A stretch of DNA of 64,000 bases from Reichenbachiella versicolor (GCF_003171675.1 NZ_QFZQ01000002.1:1-64000); one strand, 5' to 3'; shown: positions 1 to 8,835, counted from the first letter of the stretch. Numbers and translations: made by a program. Notes: a model not told the origin generated them from the sequence alone.

Positions 1-50
1 TCCAGGCCACAACCGCGTTCAATTAGCTGAGGGAATTCTACTGTAGACAT
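1..50 (-). CDS. IS110-family transposase, N-terminal fragment (runs off window)
   Basis: The minus strand opens with ATG at 50-48 and reads MSTVEFPQLIERGCGL, followed by GA, the first two bases of an Asp or Glu codon. The block E-R-G-C-G-L-(D) is the usual opening of IS110/IS1111 DEDD transposases, where the next residues are D-V-H and the Asp is the first catalytic residue of the RuvC-like domain. Only 16 codons are inside the window, so integrity cannot be judged. The non-coding end of the element should lie to the right, upstream of the transposase, between 51 and the CHASE2 gene at 313. Family recognition is from memory of the motif; a chance match over 16 residues is possible but unlikely. 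Confidence 0.6.
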   Translation of the reverse strand, partial: MSTVEFPQLIERGCGL

Positions 51-84
51 ATCGTTTTATAGTTTGGTTTCTATTTAAAACGAG

Positions 85-120
85 TTTCATGCCTGTGGGT
101 GAATTCCCTTATTCATGAAA
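85..120 (-). other. Nested hairpin upstream of the IS110-type transposase
   Basis: TTTCATG at 85-91 pairs with CATGAAA at 114-120. Inside, GGG at 97-99 pairs with CCC at 106-108, leaving a symmetric 5/5 internal loop (92-96 and 109-113) and a six-base apical loop. AGGGAATTC at 30-38 could alternatively pair with GAATTCCCT at 101-109. IS110 elements carry a structured bridge RNA in the non-coding end next to the transposase, and this is the place to expect it. The structure is visible; the RNA assignment is only a hypothesis. Confidence 0.25.
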
Positions 121-246
121 GTTTTATTCAAAAAAGAATGACTAAGAGATTAACCTAATAAAAAGAATTAGAGATATCACTTATTTCAACTCTTCTGTAG
201 TTTCTCTAAGTTTATGCTTGTAAAAGTGTTGTTGGTCGATATTATT

Positions 247-275
247 TTTGATTATTCGTCAAATTACTAGCTTTA
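247..275 (+). promoter_or_regulatory. Candidate promoter of the CHASE2 gene
   Basis: TTTG at 247-250 and TAGCTTTA at 268-275 approximate the Bacteroidota -33 (TTTG) and -7 (TAnnTTTG) elements with a 17-base spacer; the last base of the -7 box mismatches. The start codon follows 37 bases later. Confidence 0.3.
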
Positions 276-312
276 CTGTCTACAAAATAAACTGAATCCA
301 CAAACCTGAACT

Positions 313-1569
313 ATGTTTAAGAAGTTTTGGCTCGATACCATTTGGAGCTTTATATTCATTATCGCAGTGGCCTTACTGGTTACTACAGTAACACAATTTA
401 AGTTATTTGACATCTTTGATCCATTTGGTGATGCATTAAAGGATATGGAGACTACTGATATTGTCTTTGGTCAAGGTCTACGGCCTGATCAGGTGGCTGA
501 AGAAAATATTGTCCTAGTAAACATAGGAGATTTACCACGTCGAGGCATTGCAGATTTAGTAAACGCTATCAATTCTCATAATCCGAAAGTCATAGGTATG
601 GACATGATTTTTCCATACCCAAAAGAGGATACCCTTGGAGATCTTTATTTAGCAAATGCTCTTTCCCAAGTCGAGAATTTGGTCATGTACAGTAAGCTAT
701 TAAATGTAGACGATGATGATACTTTCGATTCATTAGAAGTATCTGATCAATCCTTATTTGGATATGGTGAGACTGCATTTACAAATTTTATAACAGGAGC
801 CGCTGATCAAGATGATCCAAAAGTTTGTAGAAGTTTCGCTCCTAGCGAACAAGTTGGGGATGAAATAGAACTAGCTTTCTCTGTAAAACTGGCATCATAT
901 TTTGCTCCAGAAAAGACTGAAAAATTCCTTGCCCGAGATAATGATATTGAGTTCATTAATTATAAAGGAAACATTTTCGATTTAAGTGCTGATGCTGCTT
1001 CCAGAGCACCAATTACATACTTTGCGCTAGATTGGTATCAAGTACTAGATGGTGAATTCGTTCCTGAACTAATAGAAGATAAAATAATTATTTTCTGTTA
1101 TATGGGAAGTCAATTAGGTGATAGAAAAGCACTTGATGATAAATATTTCACTCCTCTTAATTTTAGATACGCCGGCAAATCTCATGCGGACATGTTTGGG
1201 GGAGTAATCCACGCCAATTGTGTTTCAATGATACTTTCTGAGGAATATATTGACGAAATGGGAACTGGTATCTCGTACATTTGGGCACTAATTTTATTGT
1301 ACATGAACATTATTTTATTTGTCTATATTTATAAAGTAATGCCAAAATGGTACGATGGTTTAACAAAAGTTATACAATTAATAGAAGCTTTTGCGTTATT
1401 TACTCTAGTTATAGTAGTATTTAATCAGATGAACTATAAACTAGACATGACAGCAGCCATTGTAGCAGTACTAATTGCCGGGGATGCGTTGGAAATATAT
1501 TTCGGGGTAGTGAAAAATTTATTCACTAAGGAGGGTCGTAGAGATCTTACAAGAATTAAGAAACTTTAA
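313..1569 (+). CDS. CHASE2-domain membrane sensor protein without output domain
   Basis: The 418-residue protein has an N-terminal membrane segment (about 11-29). A long extracytoplasmic region follows with the CHASE2 signature: VNIGD near 69-73 followed by R-x-I-A-x-L and P-K-V-I-G-M-D-x-I-F. Three more membrane segments lie at the C-terminus (about 320-341, 351-370, 376-396), ending in a short basic tail. CHASE2 is an extracellular sensor domain normally coupled to a cyclase, kinase or GGDEF domain, but none is present here. The next gene begins 28 bases downstream and encodes a secreted FecR-like protein, so the two are probably co-transcribed and may form a sensory pair. The ligand is unknown. 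Confidence is high for the domain and low for the function. Confidence 0.8.
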   Translation: MFKKFWLDTIWSFIFIIAVALLVTTVTQFKLFDIFDPFGDALKDMETTDIVFGQGLRPDQVAEENIVLVNIGDLPRRGIADLVNAINSHNPKVIGMDMIFPYPKEDTLGDLYLANALSQVENLVMYSKLLNVDDDDTFDSLEVSDQSLFGYGETAFTNFITGAADQDDPKVCRSFAPSEQVGDEIELAFSVKLASYFAPEKTEKFLARDNDIEFINYKGNIFDLSADAASRAPITYFALDWYQVLDGEFVPELIEDKIIIFCYMGSQLGDRKALDDKYFTPLNFRYAGKSHADMFGGVIHANCVSMILSEEYIDEMGTGISYIWALILLYMNIILFVYIYKVMPKWYDGLTKVIQLIEAFALFTLVIVVFNQMNYKLDMTAAIVAVLIAGDALEIYFGVVKNLFTKEGRRDLTRIKKL

Positions 1570-1597
1570 ATTTGTATTCGAATCAATAAATCATATC

Positions 1598-2524
1598 ATG
1601 AGAACTAAACTATTATTATCCACTATTGTAGCGTTCTTACTTGTCAACCTAAGCTATGGTCAAGGCTTCGTTTTTAGAGTACTTGCAAGTAAAGGAGAAA
1701 ACAGTGTAAAGAAAGGTACTAGTGGTGAAACTATGCCTTTGAAAACAGGAGCTACTCTAATGAGTGGTGATGAAATCATCGCGGCTTCAGGTGCTTATAT
1801 CGGATTAATGCACAAATCAGGTAGAACTATAGAAGTAAGGAATTCTGGAATAACTAGAATAGCAGACCTTGAAACTAAGTTAGCAAGCTCAAAATCAAAT
1901 GTTGCTAACAAGTATGCTCAATTCGTAATGAACAAAATGAACGAAGATGATGGCGATGTTCATAGTAACTATAGAAAAAATATGAAAGCAACTGGTGCGG
2001 TAACTAGAGCTGTAGATGGTGGTTCACTAAAAGTGATGCTTCCGAGTGCTGTAGACGTACTAAACCCTGAGGCTATAATCGCATGGAGTGGAGCGAAAGA
2101 TCTAGATGATGCTACTTATGTAGTTTCTGTAAAGAATATTTTCGATGAGGAGATATACAGCGCAGAAACAACAGGTACTTCATTATCTATCAACTTTGAC
2201 GATGAAAATTTGAGCAGTGAAAGATTGGTAATTTTGAAAGTAAAAGTAAAAGACAATGCTGACATGGAGTCTGGAGACTATGGTATAAAAAGAATGTCTG
2301 CCGATGATGCTTCAGCTATTAAAGAAAACTTAGAAGCATTAAAAGCTGAAGTTCCAATGGATGATTCTCCTTTAAACAGGTTAATTTATGCCTCTTTCTT
2401 TGAAGAAAATGATTTACTTCTTGATGCTTCTACTCAATATCAAGAAGCTATTAAGCTTTCACCAGATGTAACTGATTTTCAAGATCTATATCAAGACTTC
2501 CTTATTAAAAACGGCTTGCAATAA
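1598..2524 (+). CDS. Secreted FecR-like protein paired with the CHASE2 protein
   Basis: This 308-residue protein starts with a clear signal peptide (MRTKLLLSTIVAFLLVNLSYG, cleavage near residue 21). Residues about 25-95 resemble the beta-rich FecR periplasmic domain: a G-E-x-x-V-K-K-G stretch, L-x-x-G-D-E-I, G-A-Y-I-G-L-x-H-K-S-G-R-T-I-E and a final D-L-E. The remainder holds a possible immunoglobulin-like beta segment (about 145-225) and a short TPR-like helical tail. FecR-domain proteins often accompany CHASE2 proteins, which supports the pairing. There is no lipobox, so a soluble periplasmic location is likely. The family assignment is by motif pattern only. Confidence 0.65.
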   Translation: MRTKLLLSTIVAFLLVNLSYGQGFVFRVLASKGENSVKKGTSGETMPLKTGATLMSGDEIIAASGAYIGLMHKSGRTIEVRNSGITRIADLETKLASSKSNVANKYAQFVMNKMNEDDGDVHSNYRKNMKATGAVTRAVDGGSLKVMLPSAVDVLNPEAIIAWSGAKDLDDATYVVSVKNIFDEEIYSAETTGTSLSINFDDENLSSERLVILKVKVKDNADMESGDYGIKRMSADDASAIKENLEALKAEVPMDDSPLNRLIYASFFEENDLLLDASTQYQEAIKLSPDVTDFQDLYQDFLIKNGLQ

Positions 2525-2549
2525 GATTCTTGTGGAAAATAATATTTAG

Positions 2550-2577
2550 AAAAGGCTCACCGTTTGGTGAGCCTTTT
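2550..2577. terminator. Bidirectional intrinsic terminator
   Basis: A perfect 12-bp stem, AAAAGGCTCACC at 2550-2561 with GGTGAGCCTTTT at 2566-2577, surrounds a four-base loop. The A/T ends give a T-run on either strand. It lies between the convergent CHASE2/FecR-like unit and pyrB and can serve both. Confidence 0.9.
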
Positions 2578-2635
2578 ATGTTCATAATATTATCTTAAAT
2601 GAAATTTATTTAAGCCAAAAAGAATGTTTTGAAAA

Positions 2636-3562
2636 TTATTTTTTCAAGCCTGCCAGTAGATAAAGAACAGCCATTCTCACAGCCACACCATTTTCTACCT
2701 GATCTAAAATAATTGAATGATCAGAATCTGCAACATCACTAGTTATTTCAACTCCTCTATTGATTGGCCCCGGGTGCATGATAACAATTTGCCTATTCAA
2801 GGAATCCAATAGCTCCTTGTTTACTCCAAAATATTGTGAATATTCTCTTAGTGAAGGAAAATATTTGATTTGCTGCCTTTCTAACTGAATTCTTAAAATA
2901 TTCGCCACATCACACCAATTCAAAGCATGTTTAACATCTGAAACGACCTGAACTCCAAGATTAGTCAAAAATTTAGGAATCAAAGTAGCAGGGCCACAGA
3001 TCATAACTTCTGCTCCTAGTTTCTTCAATGCATATATATTGGATAGTGCAACTCTGGAATGCACAATATCACCAATAATTGCTACTTTTTTTCCTGCTAA
3101 GTCACCTAGCTTTTCTCTCATTGAAAAGGTATCCAAAAGAGCTTGAGTTGGATGTTCATGAGTGCCATCACCAGCATTGACGATATTAGCATCAATATGT
3201 TGAGATAGAAAATGAGGTGCCCCTGGAGAGCTATGACGCATTACTATCATATCAACCTTCATGGATAAGATGTTATTAACAGTATCAAGTAGCGTCTCTC
3301 CCTTTTTTACAGAACTACCAGACGCAGAGAAATTGATAACATCGGCACTTAGTCTTTTTTCAGCTAACTCAAATGACAGCTTTGTTCTTGTGGAATTTTC
3401 AAAGAAAACATTGGCAATAGTAATATCTCTCAAAGAAGGTACTTTCTTTATCGGTCTATTGATGACATCCTTAAATGTTTCTGCGGTTTCATAGATAAGA
3501 TTCAGATCATCTATTGTTAGGTCTTTAATACCTAATAAATGCTTAATACTTAATTCACTCAT
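2636..3562 (-). CDS. pyrB: Aspartate carbamoyltransferase catalytic subunit
   Basis: PyrB joins carbamoyl phosphate and L-aspartate to N-carbamoyl-aspartate, the first committed step of pyrimidine synthesis. The carbamoyl-phosphate loop F-F-E-N-S-T-R-T lies at about 53-60. The mobile-loop K-K-G-E is near 86-89, M-R-H-S-S-P-G-A-P near 108-116, [10 protein letters not shown] at 131-140 and H-P-G-P-I-N-R-G near the C-terminus. The length (308 residues) is normal for a catalytic chain. No regulatory PyrI gene is adjacent, so a PyrI-independent trimer is likely. The ATG at 3562 is chosen over the in-frame TTG at 3565. The start lies inside the 3' end of pyrR, so the two genes are translationally coupled. 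Confidence 0.97.
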   Translation of the reverse strand: MSELSIKHLLGIKDLTIDDLNLIYETAETFKDVINRPIKKVPSLRDITIANVFFENSTRTKLSFELAEKRLSADVINFSASGSSVKKGETLLDTVNNILSMKVDMIVMRHSSPGAPHFLSQHIDANIVNAGDGTHEHPTQALLDTFSMREKLGDLAGKKVAIIGDIVHSRVALSNIYALKKLGAEVMICGPATLIPKFLTNLGVQVVSDVKHALNWCDVANILRIQLERQQIKYFPSLREYSQYFGVNKELLDSLNRQIVIMHPGPINRGVEITSDVADSDHSIILDQVENGVAVRMAVLYLLAGLKK

Positions 3563-4109
3563 CAATTACGGGTCTTTCTATCAGCCAAATTTTATCTTCC
3601 TTTTTCCCTTGTTCAGTTAGCTCTACCAATACTTTTTGAGAAAGAACTGTATTGACATATTTACCAACATAGTTAGCCTCAACAGGGATGTGTCTACTAT
3701 ATATCCTATCTATCAAAGCTAAAAATTCAACTTTATCTGGTCTACCGAATGCATTCATAGCATCCATTGCAGCTTTGACGGTACGTCCAGTATAAAGTAC
3801 ATCATCAATTAAGATGACATTCTTTTTCTCTATGATAAATGGAACCTTAGTTTCGTTTGGTGCTAGTATATCATCTCGTCGCCTAAAATCATCTCGATAA
3901 AAGGTAATATCAAGATATCCAAGTGGTACATCAATACCACTTACTTCCTTTAATCTTGACTTGATACGTTCTGCGACATATATACCTTTTGGTTGCAAAC
4001 CGAGCAAAACAGTATTTTCAAACCTTTTATGATTTTCTATTAATTGATGACAAAGACGAGATATAGTTATACTTAAGTGTTTGTGATTAAGTAAAAGTCT
4101 TTTTTGCAT
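3555..4109 (-). CDS. pyrR: PyrR-type pyr operon regulator / uracil phosphoribosyltransferase
   Basis: The protein has a type I phosphoribosyltransferase fold with the PRPP loop [27 protein letters not shown] in the N-terminal half and a C-terminal L-I-E-R-P-V-I-D-E. PyrR senses UMP and can salvage uracil; in Bacillus it binds pyr mRNA. The reading frame extends to 4148, but the start is placed at ATG 4109 (184 residues, the usual PyrR length) because a promoter-like TATATTTG lies at 4125-4132 inside the extension. It overlaps pyrB by 8 bases. No obvious attenuator hairpin was seen ahead of it, so RNA-based control is unproven here. Confidence 0.93.
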   Translation of the reverse strand: MQKRLLLNHKHLSITISRLCHQLIENHKRFENTVLLGLQPKGIYVAERIKSRLKEVSGIDVPLGYLDITFYRDDFRRRDDILAPNETKVPFIIEKKNVILIDDVLYTGRTVKAAMDAMNAFGRPDKVEFLALIDRIYSRHIPVEANYVGKYVNTVLSQKVLVELTEQGKKEDKIWLIERPVIDE

Positions 4110-4124
4110 GCCTTTAGAATTGTG

Positions 4125-4132
4125 CAAATATA
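4125..4132 (-). promoter_or_regulatory. Candidate -7 element of pyrRB
   Basis: On the minus strand this reads TATATTTG, a perfect match to the Bacteroidota -7 consensus TAnnTTTG, about 15 bases upstream of the preferred pyrR ATG. No clear TTTG -33 element was found at the usual spacing, so this is a moderate call. Confidence 0.45.
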
Positions 4133-4181
4133 CTCTTGTGAAGATCACTAAAAAAGACCTAACTGAGAATTTTAGATTTAG

Positions 4182-5753
4182 CTAAAAGCTAAGTTGGTTT
4201 ATAAAATAAACCTCTCTGTTATTGTTGTCTTGGCCTTTGATTTTTTGAACTCCATAAACTAAGTGATTACTCCCAAACCATCTTACCACTCCCTCTATAT
4301 CGGATTGTTTATCTATTAATTGATCACCTAAGTTTGATAGCTCGACATCAATTATCAGTTGAGGTGTAATACTATCAGATTTATTCAAAACCTTTGAATA
4401 CACTTGATGCTCATTAACGTACATCATATTGATATAATTTGGTTTCACAACAACATCAATATTTGGCTCCAAATGTGGCTTAAGAATATCTTGAATCCCA
4501 AAACTATAATCCCACGTTAATTCTCCCTTCTCATCGAAACCTGCTATTAAAGCATGGGTAAATTCATATCCTAAAAATACCCTTCTATCTTGAGGGAAAA
4601 CTGTTGGGGTAGTCATTTGAGTAGCTCCAAATGGATCTCTCGACATAAAAGTATTATCAATCGGTGAACTATATCGTGGATAATAGGCCTCTCCTATTAG
4701 TAAGAATTCATTTTGTCTCTTAATTATTTCATGTATTAAAAGATTATAGCTCAACTTTATATCCTTTCCTTTGATTCGTTTTTTCTCGACCTTTTGTTCC
4801 ATTCTTTTTAATTGTCTCTCTTGCATATAGGTGTAGAAGTTTTGGAGATCAGAATAAGGGTAATATTTTATAAACTGTTGATTCCCTTTAACAACCTTTG
4901 CAACATAGAAACCTAAAGAAGATTCCTTCATTCTATTGGAATAAGTACCACTTATAAATTGAATTCCGCCTCTAAAATTAGTGGTTGAAGCATCTATTAA
5001 ACTTTTCTCAGGTTCAGTATACAATGTACTACTGTAGAATTCTTCTCCTTTTAAATTATATACTTTAATAGAAATTGAGTAATCTTTCGTTTTAGTTACT
5101 TCATTAAGTAACACAGAAAAAACCCCGTACTTTTCACTTGTTTCTATTCCTAACACCTGACTATCTTCATTGTATATACCCGATAATACCAAAGGTCTTT
5201 CTGTATACAAATCATAGAATACTACTACTGGCCTATCAGCAGAAGTACCTGCTAGAACTACTCCTCCTTTCATGACTTGAAGATGAGTCAATTCAATTGG
5301 TATTGGTAACATAATATCTCTCCTGACTACTGAGCCATCCGACTTACCTATAAAATATGCTCCCAATGATTTACGCTTATTGACATTTTTTACTAACAAT
5401 AAAAAAGTACCATTAGCATAGTCATAGCCAATTAAATCTTCAGAAACACTTACTAAAAAATCTTTTACCCATACTTCCGATAATGAAGAATCTAATTGAT
5501 GAACTTTCCATACAAACTCCCTATTCTTCTTTTCGTCAGTTTGTCTTACCAACAATAATCCTTCTTTGCCAATTGGAATTACTGTGTTAAAGTGTTCCGA
5601 AGAATAAGGATACTCTATTCTTCTAGGCTGTGTAAGATAAGGAAGGTATTTTTTTACTGAATCTTTATGAGATACAGGCACTCTTTTATTTTGAGCAGAT
5701 AGCGCACTCATGAATACTAAAGAAACCAATATAAAAACAATTACTGGTCTCAT
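4182..5753 (-). CDS. Exported protein of unknown function
   Basis: This 523-residue protein has an N-terminal signal peptide (hydrophobic 4-18, ending S-A-L-S-A-Q near residue 21). The remainder is rich in short beta-strand-like segments with repeated turns, suggesting a beta-propeller-like fold, but no repeat could be aligned with confidence. There is a basic, charged stretch at about 310-335 (repeated K, R and E). Its ATG follows directly after the stop of the upstream EVE gene (TAA-ATG, zero spacing), so they are translationally coupled. I do not recognise the family. Confidence 0.75.
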   Translation of the reverse strand: MRPVIVFILVSLVFMSALSAQNKRVPVSHKDSVKKYLPYLTQPRRIEYPYSSEHFNTVIPIGKEGLLLVRQTDEKKNREFVWKVHQLDSSLSEVWVKDFLVSVSEDLIGYDYANGTFLLLVKNVNKRKSLGAYFIGKSDGSVVRRDIMLPIPIELTHLQVMKGGVVLAGTSADRPVVVFYDLYTERPLVLSGIYNEDSQVLGIETSEKYGVFSVLLNEVTKTKDYSISIKVYNLKGEEFYSSTLYTEPEKSLIDASTTNFRGGIQFISGTYSNRMKESSLGFYVAKVVKGNQQFIKYYPYSDLQNFYTYMQERQLKRMEQKVEKKRIKGKDIKLSYNLLIHEIIKRQNEFLLIGEAYYPRYSSPIDNTFMSRDPFGATQMTTPTVFPQDRRVFLGYEFTHALIAGFDEKGELTWDYSFGIQDILKPHLEPNIDVVVKPNYINMMYVNEHQVYSKVLNKSDSITPQLIIDVELSNLGDQLIDKQSDIEGVVRWFGSNHLVYGVQKIKGQDNNNREVYFINQLSF

Positions 5754-6161
5754 TTATTCATGAGACATTTTAATGATCAATTCAAACTCATCAGCTCTAA
5801 CCGATTGAACGGATAGTCTTGAGTTTTTAACCAATACCATTTCAGAAAGACCCTCAGTGTTTTTCACATCTGAAAGGAATATTTTTTTATTGAATGATTG
5901 TTCAGGAATAAAATCGACAACTACCCATTTGTCATCATCAGTGGTAGGGTCTTGATAATATTCCTGAACACACTTAGCTATACCTACAATAGCCTTTTCA
6001 TTTCCACTGTGATAAAACAAGGCTAAATCACCTTCTTTCATCTCTTTCATGGCATTTCGAGCAGCATAGTTCCTAATACCATCCCAATGATCACGACCGA
6101 GTTTGACTAGGTCATTCCATGAATAAGTATCAGGCTCTGTTTTAATTAACCAGTATTTCAT
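5754..6161 (-). CDS. EVE (PUA-like) domain protein
   Basis: The 135-residue protein is a complete single EVE domain. The N-terminal Y-W-L-I-K-T-E-P-D-T-Y-S-W, then W-D-G-I-R-N-Y-A-A-R-N, and G-D-L-A-L-F-Y-H-S-G are the hallmark elements and match the thymocyte nuclear protein 1 group. EVE domains bind modified bases in nucleic acid, and the pocket aromatics and the R-N-Y-A-A-R-N segment are present. The molecular role in bacteria is not settled. It sits five bases from the M16 peptidase gene and abuts the exported-protein gene, so it is probably part of one transcript. Confidence 0.92.
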   Translation of the reverse strand: MKYWLIKTEPDTYSWNDLVKLGRDHWDGIRNYAARNAMKEMKEGDLALFYHSGNEKAIVGIAKCVQEYYQDPTTDDDKWVVVDFIPEQSFNKKIFLSDVKNTEGLSEMVLVKNSRLSVQSVRADEFELIIKMSHE

Positions 6162-6166
6162 ATAAT

Positions 6167-7402
6167 CTAAGGTAGATACCTCAAAATACTCATTTCATCC
6201 AAATTTAGCATTTCATTAGACAGATCTTTAAGAAATCCAGCTTCTAAACTATCTATTTTAGCAAATACAGTTTCTAAAGGTTCTATTTTCCCATAATCCA
6301 AAATGCTCTTTGCCATCATTAACATATAATTCTGATTGTTCTCTTCAGACATAGCTAACTGCCCTTTAATCTGCTCTTTAGCACTTAACAGTTGTTTTTT
6401 ACCCAATTCTGTTTTGCGCAATTTTGCAAATTCTCGATCCACTAATACTAAAGACTTCTTAACTTTTGATGGATCAGTCGCATAAAAAATTTGAAAATAC
6501 CCTGTATCTGTCAAGGGCGTAAAACTGGAATCTATATTGTAAACGAAAGCATTATTCTCACGGAGAGCTAAATTCAAACGAGAAACAAAACTGTGCCCAC
6601 CTAAAATATTATTCAAAAAGAAAAAAGGAACTTTCAATTCGGAGTGAATATTATAAGCACGCCTTCCTATACCTATATGCGCTTGGCTGAGATCTCTTGT
6701 TTCATCAACGTGTGAAGTAAAATCTGAAAGGCTATCTGGAGCTTTACGTTCACGATTCGAAGACTTAGAATTCAAATCACCAAAGTACTTACTTACTAGA
6801 GTAATTAGTTTTTTCATTGAATACGATCCTACACTAGATACAACTAATCGACCTGTGTCTAAATTTTGATCAATAAAGGTTTTAAAATCTTCATGCTCAA
6901 AAGATAAGACACTTTCCTCTGTTCCTAGTATATTATTACCAAGTTGATGATTTTTATAAATCAAAGTATCTAGTTGATCCTGAATAGCATCTTCAGGATT
7001 GTCTTGATACATAGCCATTTCTTCTAGAATGACCTGTCTCTCCTTTTCTATCTGGACCTCAGGAAAAGTAGAATTAAAAGTAATATCACTCAGTAATTCT
7101 AAGGATTTATCAAGATGCTTTTCTAAAACTGCTGAATAAAAACAGATTTTTTCCTTGGTAGTATAAGCATTCAACTCGCCTCCCAAGGACTCCAATCTAT
7201 TGATTATATGAAAAGCTTTTCTTTTTTTAGTCCCTTTAAAAGCCATGTGCTCCCAAAAGTGCGCTATCCCCTGCTGATGTTCAAGTTCATCTCTGCTACC
7301 AATATCTAACATCACAGCACAGTGTGCTATTTTTGTACTAAATACTTGCTTATGTACTAGCCTGATACCATTAGGAAACTCAAACAGTTCGTAATCTGCC
7401 AT
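6167..7402 (-). CDS. M16 (pitrilysin) family zinc metallopeptidase
   Basis: The protein has the inverted zinc motif H-F-W-E-H (HxxEH) at about 48-52, within G-I-A-H-F-W-E-H-M-A-F-K-G-T, and the downstream glutamate segment E-R-Q-V-I-L-E-E-M-A-M-Y-Q-D. At 411 residues it is the short, single-copy form with an N-terminal catalytic half and a C-terminal R-Y/F-type half (L-N-x-A-L-R-E-N-N-A-F-V-Y-N). These proteins resemble processing peptidases and degrade small peptides. There is no signal peptide, so it is probably cytoplasmic. It is first in a run with the EVE gene, and a -7-like element lies 18 bases upstream of its ATG. Confidence 0.93.
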   Translation of the reverse strand: MADYELFEFPNGIRLVHKQVFSTKIAHCAVMLDIGSRDELEHQQGIAHFWEHMAFKGTKKRKAFHIINRLESLGGELNAYTTKEKICFYSAVLEKHLDKSLELLSDITFNSTFPEVQIEKERQVILEEMAMYQDNPEDAIQDQLDTLIYKNHQLGNNILGTEESVLSFEHEDFKTFIDQNLDTGRLVVSSVGSYSMKKLITLVSKYFGDLNSKSSNRERKAPDSLSDFTSHVDETRDLSQAHIGIGRRAYNIHSELKVPFFFLNNILGGHSFVSRLNLALRENNAFVYNIDSSFTPLTDTGYFQIFYATDPSKVKKSLVLVDREFAKLRKTELGKKQLLSAKEQIKGQLAMSEENNQNYMLMMAKSILDYGKIEPLETVFAKIDSLEAGFLKDLSNEMLNLDEMSILRYLP

Positions 7403-7419
7403 AATTATGATGAAAGCTG

Positions 7420-7427
7420 CAAAAGTA
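7420..7427 (-). promoter_or_regulatory. Candidate -7 element of the M16 peptidase gene
   Basis: On the minus strand the sequence is TACTTTTG, matching TAnnTTTG, placed 18 bases before the ATG at 7402. No convincing -33 element was found at 17-23 bases, so the call is tentative. Confidence 0.4.
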
Positions 7428-7529
7428 GAAAATCAACTCTGCCTTATAGGAGTTTAATTTCAATTTTACTGATATGAGGATATTTTGTTGCTAAAATCTA
7501 AATTCGCACAACAACAAAAAACTCACGAA

Positions 7530-8819
7530 ATGAAATACGACCCTATTGACCCCAATCTTTTTATAAAAAACAGAAAAAAGCTTTCAGGACGAATGAGACC
7601 TGGGGCAATAGCAATTGTCAATTCAAGTGACATCATGCCTACTAGTGCTGACGGTACTATGCCTTTCAAACAAGATGCTAGTTTTTTCTATTTGTCTGGT
7701 ATAGATCAGGAAGAATCTATATTACTAGTTGCTCCAGATTTCCCCAATGAATCATATAAAGAGATTTTATTCTTGAAAGAAACTAGCGAACTTATTGCTA
7801 TTTGGGAAGGTCACAAATACACTAAAGAGGAAGCAACTCAAACATCTGGAATAAAAACCGTAATGTGGTTAGATCAGTTTGAAAATGTGCTAAACACTAT
7901 TCTTGCAGAAACAGCAACTATATATCTAGATTCTAACGAGCACATTCGTAATTCTTCTCAAGTAGAAACAAGAACTGACCGATTCAATAAATGGTTAAAA
8001 AAAGTCTACCCTCTTCACGAAATAGAAAGACTTGCTCCAATTCTAACAGATTTGCGAAGCGTTAAAGAAGAGCAAGAAATTGAAATGATTCAAAAAGCTT
8101 GTGACATTACTGAAAAAGGGTTTAGAAAGGTATTAAAAACTTTAAAACCAGGAATTGGTGAATATGAGGTTGAAGCGGAATATGCTTATGAATTCCTAAG
8201 AAATCGAGCAAGTGGTTTTGCATTTGAACCTATAATGGCTTCTGGAGCTAATGCTTGTGTTTTACATTATTTAGATAATAATCAAATATGTAAAGATGGT
8301 GATCTAATATTAATGGATGTAGCGGCATGTTATGGAAATTACAATGCAGATATGACTAGAGTTTTACCTGTCAATGGTCGATTTACACACCGTCAAAAAG
8401 AAGTCTATAATGCCGTGCTTAGAGTCAAGAACTATGCGACTGAATTGCTGTCTCCAGGAGGAACTATCCAAGAGTACCACGAGGCTGTTGGAGAGTTCAT
8501 GACAGAACAATTGATTGGGTTAGGGCTTTTAAATAAGAAAGAAATTGAAAATCAAGACCCCAAATACCCACTTTACAAAAAATACTTCATGCACGGTACT
8601 TCACATCATTTAGGTATTAATGTACACGATGTAGCTAGTATCTACAAGAGATTTGAACCCGGAATGGTTATGACTGTGGAGCCTGGAATATACATTAGAG
8701 AAGAAGGAATCGGAATTAGACTAGAAGATGACATAGTTATCACAAGTGATAAGCCTATTAACCTAATGAAAAACATTCCAATTGAAGTTGAAGAAATTGA
8801 AGATTTGATGAATAGTTAA
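7530..8819 (+). CDS. pepP: Xaa-Pro aminopeptidase (M24B, aminopeptidase P type)
   Basis: This enzyme removes an N-terminal residue preceding proline. The N-terminal AMP_N domain (start M-K-Y-D-P-I-D-P, then F-Y-L-S-G-I-D) is followed by a pita-bread catalytic domain. The dinuclear metal ligands lie in D-V-A-A-C-Y-G-N-Y-N-A-D-M-T-R, H-G-T-S-H-H-L-G, T-V-E-P-G-I-Y and G-I-R-L-E-D-D, so all five are accounted for. The ATG at 7530 (429 residues) is preferred. An in-frame TTG at 7485 would add a Gln/Lys-rich leader unlike the family. There is no signal peptide. It stands alone, followed by a strong terminator. Confidence 0.95.
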   Translation: MKYDPIDPNLFIKNRKKLSGRMRPGAIAIVNSSDIMPTSADGTMPFKQDASFFYLSGIDQEESILLVAPDFPNESYKEILFLKETSELIAIWEGHKYTKEEATQTSGIKTVMWLDQFENVLNTILAETATIYLDSNEHIRNSSQVETRTDRFNKWLKKVYPLHEIERLAPILTDLRSVKEEQEIEMIQKACDITEKGFRKVLKTLKPGIGEYEVEAEYAYEFLRNRASGFAFEPIMASGANACVLHYLDNNQICKDGDLILMDVAACYGNYNADMTRVLPVNGRFTHRQKEVYNAVLRVKNYATELLSPGGTIQEYHEAVGEFMTEQLIGLGLLNKKEIENQDPKYPLYKKYFMHGTSHHLGINVHDVASIYKRFEPGMVMTVEPGIYIREEGIGIRLEDDIVITSDKPINLMKNIPIEVEEIEDLMNS

Positions 8820-8835
8820 TCGTTGAATATTATTT

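Noticed and set aside
4110-4148. A 13-codon N-terminal extension of PyrR
   Set aside because: It lies across a promoter-like -7 box and makes the protein longer than family members; the internal ATG is preferred.
7485-7529. TTG start adding 15 residues to the Xaa-Pro aminopeptidase
   Set aside because: The added residues are Gln/Lys-rich and do not match the AMP_N domain; the ATG at 7530 does.
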